From positions 42,205 to 106,204 of the forward strand of contig CADCKR010000003.1 of assembly GCA_902802105.1 (NCBI GenBank): a stretch of DNA of 64,000 nt, written 5' to 3'. The notes beneath the pieces are model-generated. The model saw nothing but the letters and a program-made list of their open reading frames with translations. It was not told where the DNA came from and ran no database searches. Below, one piece after another: positions 1 through 7,912 of this stretch. The first letter of the stretch is position 1. Each line of letters starts with the position of its first letter. This DNA comes from an uncultured Ruminococcus sp. (GTDB lineage: Bacteria; Bacillota; Clostridia; Oscillospirales; Acutalibacteraceae). The translations under genes were made by a program, and so were the position numbers.

Positions 1-3
1 CAT
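1..3 (-). CDS. start codon of a gene running off the left edge
   Basis: The first three bases read as an ATG on the minus strand. A strong ribosome site (AAAAGGAGGA, bases 11-20) sits 7 bases upstream. Only the start codon is in the window, so nothing can be said of the product. Its leader begins next to the 158-bp repeat at 65-222. Confidence 0.65.
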
Positions 4-64
4 TCAAAGATCCTCCTTTTGTGTTTTTATGTTTTCGTACAGTTTTTCCGGCGCTTATATATTT

Positions 65-222
65 ATACTAATACCTAACAAAAAGCAGACAATTTTTGCG
101 GTCTGATTTCCGCAATACTTTGTTGTCGTTCTCGGAATCCGTCAGGATTCCTGCGTCCTCCGCCGCGTCTTGCGAAAATCATCCTCGCAAACCTAAGTCT
201 GCTTTTTATCAGGAATTAGTAT
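65..222 (-). repeat. 158-bp cloverleaf-like inverted-repeat element, copy 1
   Basis: Near-identical, in opposite orientation, to 21202-21359: by eye only two substitutions in 158 bases. Its ends (65-90 and 197-222) are 26-base inverted repeats with three mismatches, starting ATACTAAT. Inside are three further perfect hairpins (stems TTGCGA, GGAATCC and TTGCGG families). No protein is encoded, so it resembles a MITE or a structured RNA/terminator unit. The last codon and the stop codon of the neighbouring AAA/CYTH gene lie in its right end. No clear target-site duplication is seen. Confidence 0.85.
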
Positions 223-1328
223 CCGCCGTCCTCTGCCACAAGCCTTGCAAGAGATGAATTCTTATATGAAAGATCCTCAGTTACTTCCTTTATGACCTTG
301 ATATAATCGGGAAAAACGACTTCATCGTTCTCATTGCTGAGCTCGATCTCCGCTATTGCCTTATCTTTCCAGAACGGATAGACGTCTATCTCGAAATACT
401 GGTTCTTATATGTAAGGCAGTACCTGTCCTTCCTGATCTGACGCTTTGAGGTATCGGCATTCATCAGCATAGAGAGATATTCGTCCTTTGAAAGTCTGTC
501 CTCGATCTCAACACATTTCAGTCCGCTTATCCTGCGCTTGATTGTCTTGAAGTAAATATAGCTGCCTCCCACTCCCCGCTGACGAACACGCACCTCATCT
601 CCGTCAGGTGAATTGAGATAGGTCTGTATTATCTCTACCCGCTGACAGTTATCAAGAGAACGCAGCAGAGCGATATCCGGATATTCTATGAGGAACTTTC
701 GTTCTGTTTCATAAGGCTCAGGCTCACCTAAAAATCCGGTTATCTCATGGAGCAGATTTTTCATTTTGCCCTCAAAATCCTCCGAATTGTCTATTACCCT
801 GAGATGCGGATGACCCGTCCATGCAGAAATGATCCTGTCATCAACAAGAGCCGCCTGTTCGGGAGTTTCTGTCCTTGCGGAATTGTTTGAGGTAGTGTAA
901 AATTCACTTGCGCCCTTTGCCGCTGTCACAAGATGGAAAACGGCATCGTATGTGTCGCGCAGCTCTACCTCGTTGGTATTCAATGTTCTGAGCACCTCGG
1001 CAAACTCATCAGGCGCCATGTAGGCTTTATTGTCAATGGCGCCCCTGTCACAGACGATAAGTATCTTATCGTCCTTCATAGACCGGGCAGCCATCTCGAA
1101 TATTTTTTCCTTCTCCATCTGGAGCATTATCTGGCAGGTCTGATACTGTATATTGGAGCCGCAGGTCCACGGCGCTACGCCGCCCTTGATAAGCTCGGTC
1201 GCAGTTTCGGGCACGAAAAGCACCCTGTAGCCAAGCTCGGTAAAATACGACTGCATCCTGCTCATAGCTGTTGACTTTCCGCCGCAGGGACCGCCTGTAA
1301 TCACTATCTTGATGATCTTACTTTCCAT
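216..1328 (-). CDS. AAA-family ATPase fused to a CYTH domain
   Basis: 370 residues. Residues 1-200 are a P-loop kinase-like ATPase of the NadR/TTD14 kind, with Walker A GGPCGGKST at 12-20 and a CDRG motif near 93. Residues 205-360 are a CYTH domain with the ExExK signature ETERK at 207-211, followed by an RVRQRG strand and an IAEIELS strand. CYTH proteins act on or bind triphosphates and polyphosphate-like ligands; the substrate of this fusion is not evident. A GGAGG site precedes the ATG and a sigma-A promoter lies at 1371-1399. The TAC-TAA end is provided by the repeat at 65-222, so the natural C-terminus may have been altered by insertion. Domain call sure; biological role unknown. Confidence 0.85.
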   Translation of the reverse strand: MESKIIKIVITGGPCGGKSTAMSRMQSYFTELGYRVLFVPETATELIKGGVAPWTCGSNIQYQTCQIMLQMEKEKIFEMAARSMKDDKILIVCDRGAIDNKAYMAPDEFAEVLRTLNTNEVELRDTYDAVFHLVTAAKGASEFYTTSNNSARTETPEQAALVDDRIISAWTGHPHLRVIDNSEDFEGKMKNLLHEITGFLGEPEPYETERKFLIEYPDIALLRSLDNCQRVEIIQTYLNSPDGDEVRVRQRGVGGSYIYFKTIKRRISGLKCVEIEDRLSKDEYLSMLMNADTSKRQIRKDRYCLTYKNQYFEIDVYPFWKDKAIAEIELSNENDEVVFPDYIKVIKEVTEDLSYKNSSLARLVAEDGGY

Positions 1329-1370
1329 ATAAGCCTCCGCTTACAGTTTTTGTTTACTAATGACATACAA

Positions 1371-1399
1371 ATTATAACATTAAATAATAAAATATGCAA
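1371..1399 (-). promoter_or_regulatory. sigma-A promoter of the AAA/CYTH gene
   Basis: On the minus strand TTGCAT (1394-1399) and TATAAT (1371-1376) are separated by exactly 17 bases, about 40 bases upstream of the ATG at 1328. Confidence 0.7.
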
Positions 1400-1512
1400 C
1401 ATATTTGTCCGGCAAGTTCGGGTGATCACGAGGCTTGACTGTCGGCTCGGTCGGTGCTTCTGCTTCGCAGAGTACCGCACCTTACAGAGCCGCTGAATTT
1501 TATGTGTTTGCA

Positions 1513-1559
1513 GCAAAAGCAAAGACAGTGATGCGCTGACGAAAGTACATCACTGTCTT
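1513..1559 (-). terminator. terminator of the ctsR-clpC operon
   Basis: An 11-bp perfect stem, AAGACAGTGAT (1522-1532) with ATCACTGTCTT (1549-1559), lies just after the clpC stop and is followed on the minus strand by an interrupted T-rich stretch. Confidence 0.65.
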
Positions 1560-1585
1560 ATAATTTTTACGGCAAGAGCCGGGTA

Positions 1586-4051
1586 TTATTCCTTGTCGAA
1601 TACAAATCCGCCGTCAGCATAGCCGCATTTTACCTTGTCGCCCGCTTTTATCGTGCCTTCAAGTATCTTCTCGGAAACTGCGTCCTCTATCTTGGACTGT
1701 ATCGCACGTTTCAGCGGTCTTGCACCGTAAAGCTCATCGAAGCCCGCTTCGGCTACAGCCTTTACTGCTTCTTCGGTAAACTCTGCGGTTATGCCTATGC
1801 CCTCAAGGCGTGTTTTGAGTGAAACAAGCAGATTTCCGGCTATCCTGCAGATGTCATCGGATGTAAGCTTATTGAAAACTATGATATCATCCACACGGTT
1901 GAGGAATTCCGGCTTGAACACCTTTTTCAGCTCTGAAAGCACTGCTTCACGGATGGCTTCCTCATCACGCGCAGCGGTCTCCTCGCCGCCGAAGAATCCA
2001 AGGCTTGTCTGCTTTTCGGTTATCAGCCTTGCGCCGACATTAGAGGTCATAATTATGACCGTATTCCTGAAATTGACGTGTCTGCCCTGAGAATCAGTCA
2101 AACGGCCGTCGTCAAGTATTTGCAGGAGCATATTGAAAACATCCGGATGAGCCTTTTCTATCTCGTCAAAGAGCAGCACCGAATACGGATGCCTTCTGAC
2201 AGCCTCTGTAAGCTGACCGCCCTCGTCAAATCCGACATATCCCGGAGGTGAACCTATGAGCTTTGACACTGTATGCTTTTCCATGTATTCGGACATATCA
2301 AAGCGTATCATTGCATTATCGTCACCAAACATTGCCTGAGCAAGAGCTTTGCACAGCTCTGTTTTGCCTACTCCTGTAGGTCCAAGAAAGATAAACGATC
2401 CGACAGGTCTGTTGGGGTCTTTAAGGCCTACACGTCCGCGGCGTATCGCCCTTGCAACAGCATTTACAGCCTCGTCCTGACCGATTATCCTTTGATGGAG
2501 TATCTCTTCAAGCTTCAGCAGACGCTCGCTTTCCTCCTGCGTGAGCTGCACTACAGGCACACCTGTCCAGCTTGAAACGATCTCTGCTATATCCTCGGCA
2601 GTGACCTCTCCGTTTTTATGCTCGTTCTTTGCCTGCCATTCCATCTTTTTGTTTTCAAGCTCATCCCTGAGCCTGCGTTCCTCGTCCCTGATCTTTGCAG
2701 CTCTCTCAAAGTCCTGAACATTTACCGCCTCAGCCTTTTCCTTTTCAAGACTCTTGAGCTTGTTTTCTGTTTCCTGCAGATCATCAGGCGCAGTGTATGC
2801 ACGCAGACGAACTTTAGATGAAGCCTCGTCTATAAGGTCGATCGCCTTATCCGGCAGGAAACGGTCTGCAATATACCTTGAAGAAAGTCTTACTGCCGCT
2901 TCAATAGCCTCATCGCTTATCTTTACCTTATGATGTGCTTCATAGCGGTCACGCAGTCCCTTAAGTATCTCCACTGCCTCGTCCTCGGAAGGCTCACCAA
3001 CGGTAACGGGCTGGAAACGTCTTTCAAGAGCCGCGTCCTTTTCGATGTACTTTCTGTACTCGTTGATGGTAGTTGCTCCTATGACCTGAAAATCTCCCCT
3101 TGCAAGAGAAGGCTTCAGAATGTTGGCGGTATCCGTTGAACCCTCGGCAGAGCCTGCGCCGATGATAGTGTGCAGCTCATCAATGAAGAGTATCACGTTG
3201 CCCGCCTTCTTCACTTCGTCAATGGCTCCGCTTATCCTGTCCTCAAAGTCGCCCCTGTACTTTGTGCCTGCGATCATGCTCGTCAGGTCAAGAGCAACTA
3301 TCCTCTTGTCCTTCAGCGGTTCGGGAACCTCACCGTTGACTATTTTAAGCGCAAGTCCCTCTGCGACCGCTGTTTTGCCTACACCGGGCTCACCGATAAG
3401 ACAAGGATTGTTCTTTGTCCTTCTTGACAGGATCTGTATGACCCTGTCGATCTCCTCCTGTCTGCCGATAACCGGGTCGATCTCGCCCTTGGCAGCCACA
3501 GCGGTAAGATCCCTGCCGAATTTATCAAGCACCTTTGTGCTTCCGCCCTTTGAAGCTGACGGTTTGCCGCCTGATTCGCCGGAAATATAGCCGCCTTCAT
3601 CCTCTTCTTCGCGCTCTCCGAGTATTTCCTTTATTCCTCTTATGATCTCCCTTACGGAAACATTCATCATCACAAGGAACCTCACAGCATAATTCTGTTC
3701 GTCAGATATCAATGCAATGAGAAGATGCTCTGTTCCGACATAGCCGTGTCCCATTCTTGAAGCCTGTATCACGGCATTCTGCAAGACCTGCTTTGTCCTC
3801 GGAGTAAAATCCTCGGGAGTAAGTCTTGTTCTGTCTCCGACACCGATATTGTCGCAAATGAGCTTTGAAAGTTCCTCCTCTTTAGCGCCGCTGTTTTCCA
3901 GGACCGTGTATGCAGCTCCGTCGCCGCACCTGAGAAGTCCAAGCAGGATATGCTCACTGCCCACATAGGTGTGACCAAGCTCTTCTGCTGCTTCTATTGC
4001 AAGATTTATCGCCTTGTTTGCCTTTTCTGTAAAACCGTTGAACTTATACAT
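1586..4051 (-). CDS. clpC: ATP-dependent Clp protease ATPase subunit ClpC
   Basis: 821-residue Hsp100 unfoldase that feeds substrates to ClpP; in Gram-positives it degrades proteins marked with phospho-arginine by McsB. The sequence shows the double Clp N-domain (1-145), the first AAA+ module (Walker A GEPGVGKT at 220-227, Walker B FIDELH near 290), a middle domain with a UVR motif (about 445-465) that separates ClpC from ClpB, and the second AAA+ module (Walker A GPTGVGKT at 557-564). Last gene of ctsR-mcsA-mcsB-clpC, preceded by a GGAGGAAAGG site, and controlled by the CtsR box at 6254-6270. Length and motifs are normal for the family. Confidence 0.97.
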   Translation of the reverse strand: MYKFNGFTEKANKAINLAIEAAEELGHTYVGSEHILLGLLRCGDGAAYTVLENSGAKEEELSKLICDNIGVGDRTRLTPEDFTPRTKQVLQNAVIQASRMGHGYVGTEHLLIALISDEQNYAVRFLVMMNVSVREIIRGIKEILGEREEEDEGGYISGESGGKPSASKGGSTKVLDKFGRDLTAVAAKGEIDPVIGRQEEIDRVIQILSRRTKNNPCLIGEPGVGKTAVAEGLALKIVNGEVPEPLKDKRIVALDLTSMIAGTKYRGDFEDRISGAIDEVKKAGNVILFIDELHTIIGAGSAEGSTDTANILKPSLARGDFQVIGATTINEYRKYIEKDAALERRFQPVTVGEPSEDEAVEILKGLRDRYEAHHKVKISDEAIEAAVRLSSRYIADRFLPDKAIDLIDEASSKVRLRAYTAPDDLQETENKLKSLEKEKAEAVNVQDFERAAKIRDEERRLRDELENKKMEWQAKNEHKNGEVTAEDIAEIVSSWTGVPVVQLTQEESERLLKLEEILHQRIIGQDEAVNAVARAIRRGRVGLKDPNRPVGSFIFLGPTGVGKTELCKALAQAMFGDDNAMIRFDMSEYMEKHTVSKLIGSPPGYVGFDEGGQLTEAVRRHPYSVLLFDEIEKAHPDVFNMLLQILDDGRLTDSQGRHVNFRNTVIIMTSNVGARLITEKQTSLGFFGGEETAARDEEAIREAVLSELKKVFKPEFLNRVDDIIVFNKLTSDDICRIAGNLLVSLKTRLEGIGITAEFTEEAVKAVAEAGFDELYGARPLKRAIQSKIEDAVSEKILEGTIKAGDKVKCGYADGGFVFDKE

Positions 4052-4108
4052 ATCCTTTCCTCCATTCCATTATTCATAACCGACTGTATTCTTTCCTTTT
4101 GCAGACGA

Positions 4109-5167
4109 TCAGTTGTTTTCAAGCCGCCTGTTTGCAGGTATCTTTTTCTGGCTGAGAGCCGTCTTTACAAGCTCTGCACGTATATGATCCCTTTCGGCCG
4201 GCGTGAGCTTCTTGCCTACATTCTTCATCAGCGTTGCGGGCTGTATCTCGATAATAAGCCTGTTGATAGTTTCAAAGTCGATATCGAAGCATCCCATCTC
4301 AACGCCGAAGCGTACATTTGAAAGCAGCTTCATGCACTCACTGTTGCTTACTAACCTTGCATACATCAGGATACCGTATGAACGGTAGATATCATCAAGC
4401 ACATTTATGCTTTCCGACATTGCGTCCCTTGCATTTCTCTCCTGCTGTACAAGCTGCATTGCAATATCGTTAAGGTTCTTTATCGCCTCACGCTCGGTAA
4501 TGCCAAGCGTCACCTGATTTGAGAGCTGATATATTGCGCCGCTCGGCTCGGTACCCTCTCCGTAAAGTCCTCTCAGTACAATTCCAAGTTTTGAGAGTGA
4601 TGCTGATATCTTGCCCATTGCTCCGCTCTCCTGGAGCGCCGGCAGATGGAGCATAAGAGATGCCCTCATGCCTGTACCGATGTTTGTAGGGCACTGTGTA
4701 AGATATCCAAGCTTTTCGTTAAAGGCGAAGTTCAGCGTTTCATCAAGCAGGGTGTCTATCTTATCCGCCATTTCATAGGCTTCATCAAGCTTCATGCCCT
4801 GAGCAAGCACCTGTATTCTTACATGGTCCTCTTCGTTTATCATTATGCTGACAGATTCATCATCAAGCAGGAGAAGTCCGCGCCCCTGCCTGTCTGAAAT
4901 AAATTCAGGGCTGACAAGGTGCCTTTCAACAAGTGATACAGCCTCCTCCTGAGTAAGCTCGGACATCTGTATATAGCGGAACCTGTCTGATATTGCGGAG
5001 TGTCCATCCAGAACAGCCTCCTTGACTATTGAAGCGACCTTCCTCTTTTTTTCATCGCTCAGTCTGCACGGGAAAGGATATTCCCTCAGATTCCTTGCAA
5101 ATCTTATTCTTGTGCTTATCACCACATCGCTGACATTCCTGAGATCTGTATATTTCTTTTCAGACAT
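4109..5167 (-). CDS. mcsB: protein-arginine kinase McsB
   Basis: Phosphagen-kinase family enzyme that phosphorylates arginines on target proteins, including CtsR, and tags them for ClpCP. Family motifs are present: STRIRFARN near the N-terminus, NIGTGMRASLMLHLP in the nucleotide site, and GTEPSGAIYQLSNQ. I chose the ATG at 5167 (MSEKKYTDL) because AAGGAG lies 8 bases upstream of it; a GTG three codons earlier would sit on top of that site. It starts 5 bases after the mcsA stop, so the two are translationally close. The C-terminal region carries the McsB-specific extension expected in place of the creatine-kinase end. Confidence 0.96.
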   Translation of the reverse strand: MSEKKYTDLRNVSDVVISTRIRFARNLREYPFPCRLSDEKKRKVASIVKEAVLDGHSAISDRFRYIQMSELTQEEAVSLVERHLVSPEFISDRQGRGLLLLDDESVSIMINEEDHVRIQVLAQGMKLDEAYEMADKIDTLLDETLNFAFNEKLGYLTQCPTNIGTGMRASLMLHLPALQESGAMGKISASLSKLGIVLRGLYGEGTEPSGAIYQLSNQVTLGITEREAIKNLNDIAMQLVQQERNARDAMSESINVLDDIYRSYGILMYARLVSNSECMKLLSNVRFGVEMGCFDIDFETINRLIIEIQPATLMKNVGKKLTPAERDHIRAELVKTALSQKKIPANRRLENN

Positions 5168-5172
5168 AACGA

Positions 5173-5685
5173 TCACTCCTTCCCGCCGTTCTGTTCATTG
5201 ATGTTCTTTTCAAGCTCTCTGATACGGTCTCTCAGCTCGGCAGCCTTTTCAAACTCCTGAGCCTTGATAGCCTGTTCAAGATCCGACCTGCATCTGGCGA
5301 TCTCGTTTCTTATTTTTACGCCTGTACCCGCCGAATGTGCAAGCTTGCCCGTGTGTGACGTTCTGCCGTGTATCCTTCTTACAGAGGGCAGCAGCTCCTC
5401 GTAAAATGTATCGTAGCATTCTGCACAGCCCACCTTGCCGCTTCTTGCGATATCCTCAAAGCTGCTGCCGCAGCACTGACAGCGCTTCTGTGTTCTCGGT
5501 GCGCCTATGCCCTCCATAAAGCTGCCGAAGAGCTTGTCGAAGTCAAAGCCTACGTCTCCGAGAAACGAGCTGTAGCCAAGCTTCTTTGCGCAGTCGCTGC
5601 AAAGACGGTATTCTTTCAGCTCACCGTTCATTATTGTTTTGATGTGTGTGGTTGCCTGCTTCTTCTCACATGACTGACATAACAT
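5173..5685 (-). CDS. mcsA: McsA zinc-finger activator of McsB
   Basis: Activator and adaptor for the McsB arginine kinase. The N-terminal half has paired CxxC zinc motifs (CQSC, CSDC, CQCC and CAEC) and the C-terminal end has a UVR motif (EFEKAAELRDRIREL) like that of ClpC and UvrB. The ATG at 5685 follows GGAGGAGATATTT, so the five-residue upstream extension is untranslated. Second gene of the ctsR operon. Confidence 0.93.
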   Translation of the reverse strand: MLCQSCEKKQATTHIKTIMNGELKEYRLCSDCAKKLGYSSFLGDVGFDFDKLFGSFMEGIGAPRTQKRCQCCGSSFEDIARSGKVGCAECYDTFYEELLPSVRRIHGRTSHTGKLAHSAGTGVKIRNEIARCRSDLEQAIKAQEFEKAAELRDRIRELEKNINEQNGGKE

Positions 5686-5736
5686 AAATATCTCCTCCAT
5701 TCTTTTTATTGACCGATACCCTGTCGGGTATGTCCT

Positions 5737-6198
5737 TTATGTTTGTAAAACTACAATGGTCGCCAGCATATTTTTCATCACAGCGGCTCTAAGCAGATCT
5801 CTTGATTCCTGCGGTACGTTCTTGTACGCCTTATCAGACAGTGCAGAAAGGATCAGCACTTTTTCGTAGGTATCTATCAGATTCCTGCCCGCCATATTTT
5901 CAAGTATGGTCGATGCTGTGGCTTCGGATATCCTGTCGCCTATGGAGTTCACTATATGCATTATTGCTATCCTCCTGTCGGTGGTTATCCTTGTTATCCT
6001 GATATAACCGCCGCCGCCGCGTCTGCTCTCTACAATATACCCCTGTTCGGGCGTGAATCTTGACGATATTACGTAGTTGATCTGACTTGGTACGCATCCA
6101 AGCAAGCCCGCAAGCTCATTTCTTTGTATTTCTGCGTTACCGTCTCTTTCATCAAGCATATCCATGATGTATCTGGCAACTATATCGCTCATTTTCAT
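5737..6198 (-). CDS. ctsR: CtsR, class III heat-shock repressor
   Basis: Dimeric winged-helix repressor of clp genes, inactivated by heat and removed through McsB/ClpCP. About 153 residues, the usual size, with the N-terminal helix-turn-helix and the glycine-rich wing RRGGGGYIRI that senses temperature. Start taken at the ATG at 6198: GGGAA lies about 9 bases upstream, while the alternative GTG at 6207 abuts it; an ATG two codons further in is also possible. First gene of its own operon, with its operator upstream, so it is autoregulated. Confidence 0.94.
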   Translation of the reverse strand: MKMSDIVARYIMDMLDERDGNAEIQRNELAGLLGCVPSQINYVISSRFTPEQGYIVESRRGGGGYIRITRITTDRRIAIMHIVNSIGDRISEATASTILENMAGRNLIDTYEKVLILSALSDKAYKNVPQESRDLLRAAVMKNMLATIVVLQT

Positions 6199-6253
6199 TG
6201 ATATCACTTCCCGCTGCTTTTGATCTCTACAGTCTTACAAGGCTTTGTTTGCT

Positions 6254-6270
6254 TTTGACTTTCTTTGACT
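6254..6270 (-). promoter_or_regulatory. CtsR operator
   Basis: On the minus strand the site reads AGTCAAAGAAAGTCAAA: two heptamers spaced by three bases, exactly the 7-3-7 direct-repeat layout known for CtsR boxes. It lies between the -10 element (6281-6286) and the ctsR start, where binding would block transcription. A looser GGTCAAA/AGTCAAA pair also occurs at 6304-6324, over the -35. Confidence 0.85.
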
Positions 6271-6280
6271 TTGTGCTTAT

Positions 6281-6309
6281 ATTATAGCCTGATAGTCAGA
6301 AAAGGTCAA
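6281..6309 (-). promoter_or_regulatory. sigma-A promoter of ctsR-mcsA-mcsB-clpC
   Basis: TTGACC (6304-6309) and TATAAT (6281-6286) on the minus strand with a 17-base spacer, directly upstream of the CtsR operator. Confidence 0.8.
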
Positions 6310-6433
6310 AGTCATAATAAGTCAAATTATACCGCCTTATTCTGTCTGATAATATTTTTTCTCAATTTTTCTTTGATTTTCTAAGAATTTCTTAAATATT
6401 CACACACACCCGTTTTATATTTTATAAATATTC

Positions 6434-6462
6434 TTGACAAATCAGCGATGGTATTATATAAT
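6434..6462 (+). promoter_or_regulatory. promoter of tRNA-Leu
   Basis: Consensus TTGACA (6434-6439) and TATAAT (6457-6462) with a 17-base spacer, about 20 bases before the mature tRNA 5' end. Confidence 0.85.
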
Positions 6463-6482
6463 TAATTGTACGATTTTTATAT

Positions 6483-6565
6483 GCCGGTGTGTCGGAATGG
6501 CAGACGATGCAGACTCAAAATCTGTTGGTGGCAACACCGTGTGGGTTCGAGTCCCACTACCGGCA
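6483..6565 (+). tRNA. tRNA-Leu (anticodon CAA)
   Basis: The 7-bp acceptor stem GCCGGTG/TACCGGC (one G-T pair), the anticodon loop CTCAAAA closed by a 5-bp stem, the long variable arm (GGTGGCAACACC) typical of class II tRNAs, the T arm with GGTTCGAGTCC, and discriminator A all fit leucine. The anticodon CAA reads UUG. CCA is not encoded. It has its own promoter and terminator. Confidence 0.96.
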
Positions 6566-6587
6566 CTCTACTGTAAATTATTTATTG

Positions 6588-6619
6588 CACCCCGTCACAT
6601 CAGTGACGGGGCATTTTTT
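6588..6619 (+). terminator. terminator of tRNA-Leu
   Basis: A perfect 9-bp stem, CCCCGTCAC/GTGACGGGG (6590-6598 and 6603-6611), with an ATCA loop and a run of seven T. Confidence 0.9.
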
Positions 6620-6640
6620 TAAATTCCATGTTTGCAGCCG

Positions 6641-6796
6641 CATGGAAATCAATAATACTTCTTTAGCAGACGCTGATCTGCTTTCTGCGCCGAATTGGCG
6701 CCGGCAGATCAAATTCAGCGGTTTTAGGAAAGGTTTCCCCCGTGTAACTCGCCGACGCAAAATTGATTTACGTGTGCGGCCGCACGGAAATCAATT
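6641..6796 (-). repeat. dispersed degenerate intergenic repeat, copy A
   Basis: On the minus strand it carries AATCAATTTTGCG, then GTTACACGGGGGAAACC, then TTTCCTAAAACCGCTGAATT. These blocks recur in order at 52605-52670 and, less well, at 20217-20300 and 38920-38985. It also holds the palindromic block GCGCCGAATTGGCGCC (6688-6703) and is bounded on both sides by GGAAATCAAT. No coding potential. Confidence 0.7.
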
Positions 6797-6800
6797 TTCA

Positions 6801-7134
6801 AAAATCATCAACAGCGAAATGGTTATTTTAACGCCTATTACAATCAATAATCATTTCAATAATGCAAATTATGTGACTAACATATAAGTAAAGACTTGGT
6901 ATAATTTTATATTGGATAATGCTTTGATAAATGCTTTGATATTTGATGATCTAAAGAATTGTGAGGAAATCAGTTTTCAATTTATGAGCAGTATGATCTG
7001 TTCTGAGCAAGGCAGATCTTCGCAGTAATACCGGTGCATTTCAGTAAAATTCAACGCAGTGCAGGTAAGATCAGACAAGCGGAAATGAAAACAATTTTTG
7101 AACGGTTCCTAAGATAAGATAAGGAAGATATCGG
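6801..7134. other. gene-free stretch
   Basis: AT-rich leader region of the acyltransferase operon. No open frame or stable hairpin is apparent. A TATAAT at about 6899-6904 could be a -10 but has no convincing -35. The only local repeat is ATGCTTTGATA twice near 6920-6940. An AAGGAAG site lies just before the 7135 ATG. Confidence 0.5.
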
Positions 7135-7911
7135 ATGGATAAACGCAAGGTTATTTATTACAGGGATGAACTCAATGATGAATTCTCAACAGCTCAGATC
7201 ACTCCCCGTACAATAGATGAAAATTATGTGTATATACATGATTCGCTGTTCAAGAAATTCACCCACTTTTTCTGGTACAGGATCGTTGCCACGCCGATCG
7301 CATGGATGTACGTCAAATTTGTGTTCCACCACAAGACAGTAGGACGCAGGGCATTTAAAAAATGCAAAAAACAAGGGTATTTTATGTACGGCAACCATAC
7401 TCAGGTCATCGGCGACCCATTTATCCCCAATATGATAAATTTTCCGAGAAATAATTATATAATAGTCCACCCCAATAATATCTCAATGCCGCTGCTTGGC
7501 AAGGTAACTCCTTCTCTCGGCGCTCTGCCTCTGCCTGACGATAAGGGAGCCTATAAAAATTTCCTTGCGGCTATCGAAACGCATATTGAGAGGAACCATA
7601 CAGTCGTGGTTTATCCCGAAGCTCATATATGGCCTTACTATACAAAGATCAGACCTTTTCACGATACCTCCTTTGCCTATCCGGTAAAGCTCAATGCACC
7701 TGTATACTGCTTTACCAATACATACCACAAGCGAAAGCACGGCAAGGAACCAAAGATAATCACATACGTTGACGGTCCGTTTTATCCCGACCCGGAGATA
7801 CCTCTCCGCGCAAGACGCAAGGATCTGCGGGATCGCGTGTATGAAACGATGTGCAGGCGAGCTGAATGCTCAGACCATGAGCAGATCAGGTATATAAAAG
7901 CGGAGGACTGA
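7135..7911 (+). CDS. PlsC-like lysophospholipid acyltransferase
   Basis: 258 residues of the PlsC/LPLAT superfamily, which transfers acyl chains to a lipid or sugar hydroxyl at the inner membrane face. The catalytic region is NHTQVIGD (87-94), with one residue more between His88 and Asp94 than the classical HxxxxD, and block III is VVVYPEAHIWPYY (157-169), where Ala-His replaces the usual Gly-Thr. A hydrophobic stretch at 45-65 may anchor it. First gene of a three-gene unit with two GT8 genes, the last of which also carries an acyltransferase domain, so the unit probably makes an acylated glycolipid (inference). Acceptor and donor unknown. Confidence 0.8.
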   Translation: MDKRKVIYYRDELNDEFSTAQITPRTIDENYVYIHDSLFKKFTHFFWYRIVATPIAWMYVKFVFHHKTVGRRAFKKCKKQGYFMYGNHTQVIGDPFIPNMINFPRNNYIIVHPNNISMPLLGKVTPSLGALPLPDDKGAYKNFLAAIETHIERNHTVVVYPEAHIWPYYTKIRPFHDTSFAYPVKLNAPVYCFTNTYHKRKHGKEPKIITYVDGPFYPDPEIPLRARRKDLRDRVYETMCRRAECSDHEQIRYIKAED

Positions 7912-7912
7912 A

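Noticed and set aside
1304-1522. 72-residue minus-strand frame upstream of the AAA/CYTH gene
   Set aside because: It overlaps the promoter and start of that gene, and no ribosome site or family is seen.
6434-6887. Plus-strand frames running through the tRNA
   Set aside because: They cover tRNA-Leu, its terminator and the dispersed repeat. No coding signal.
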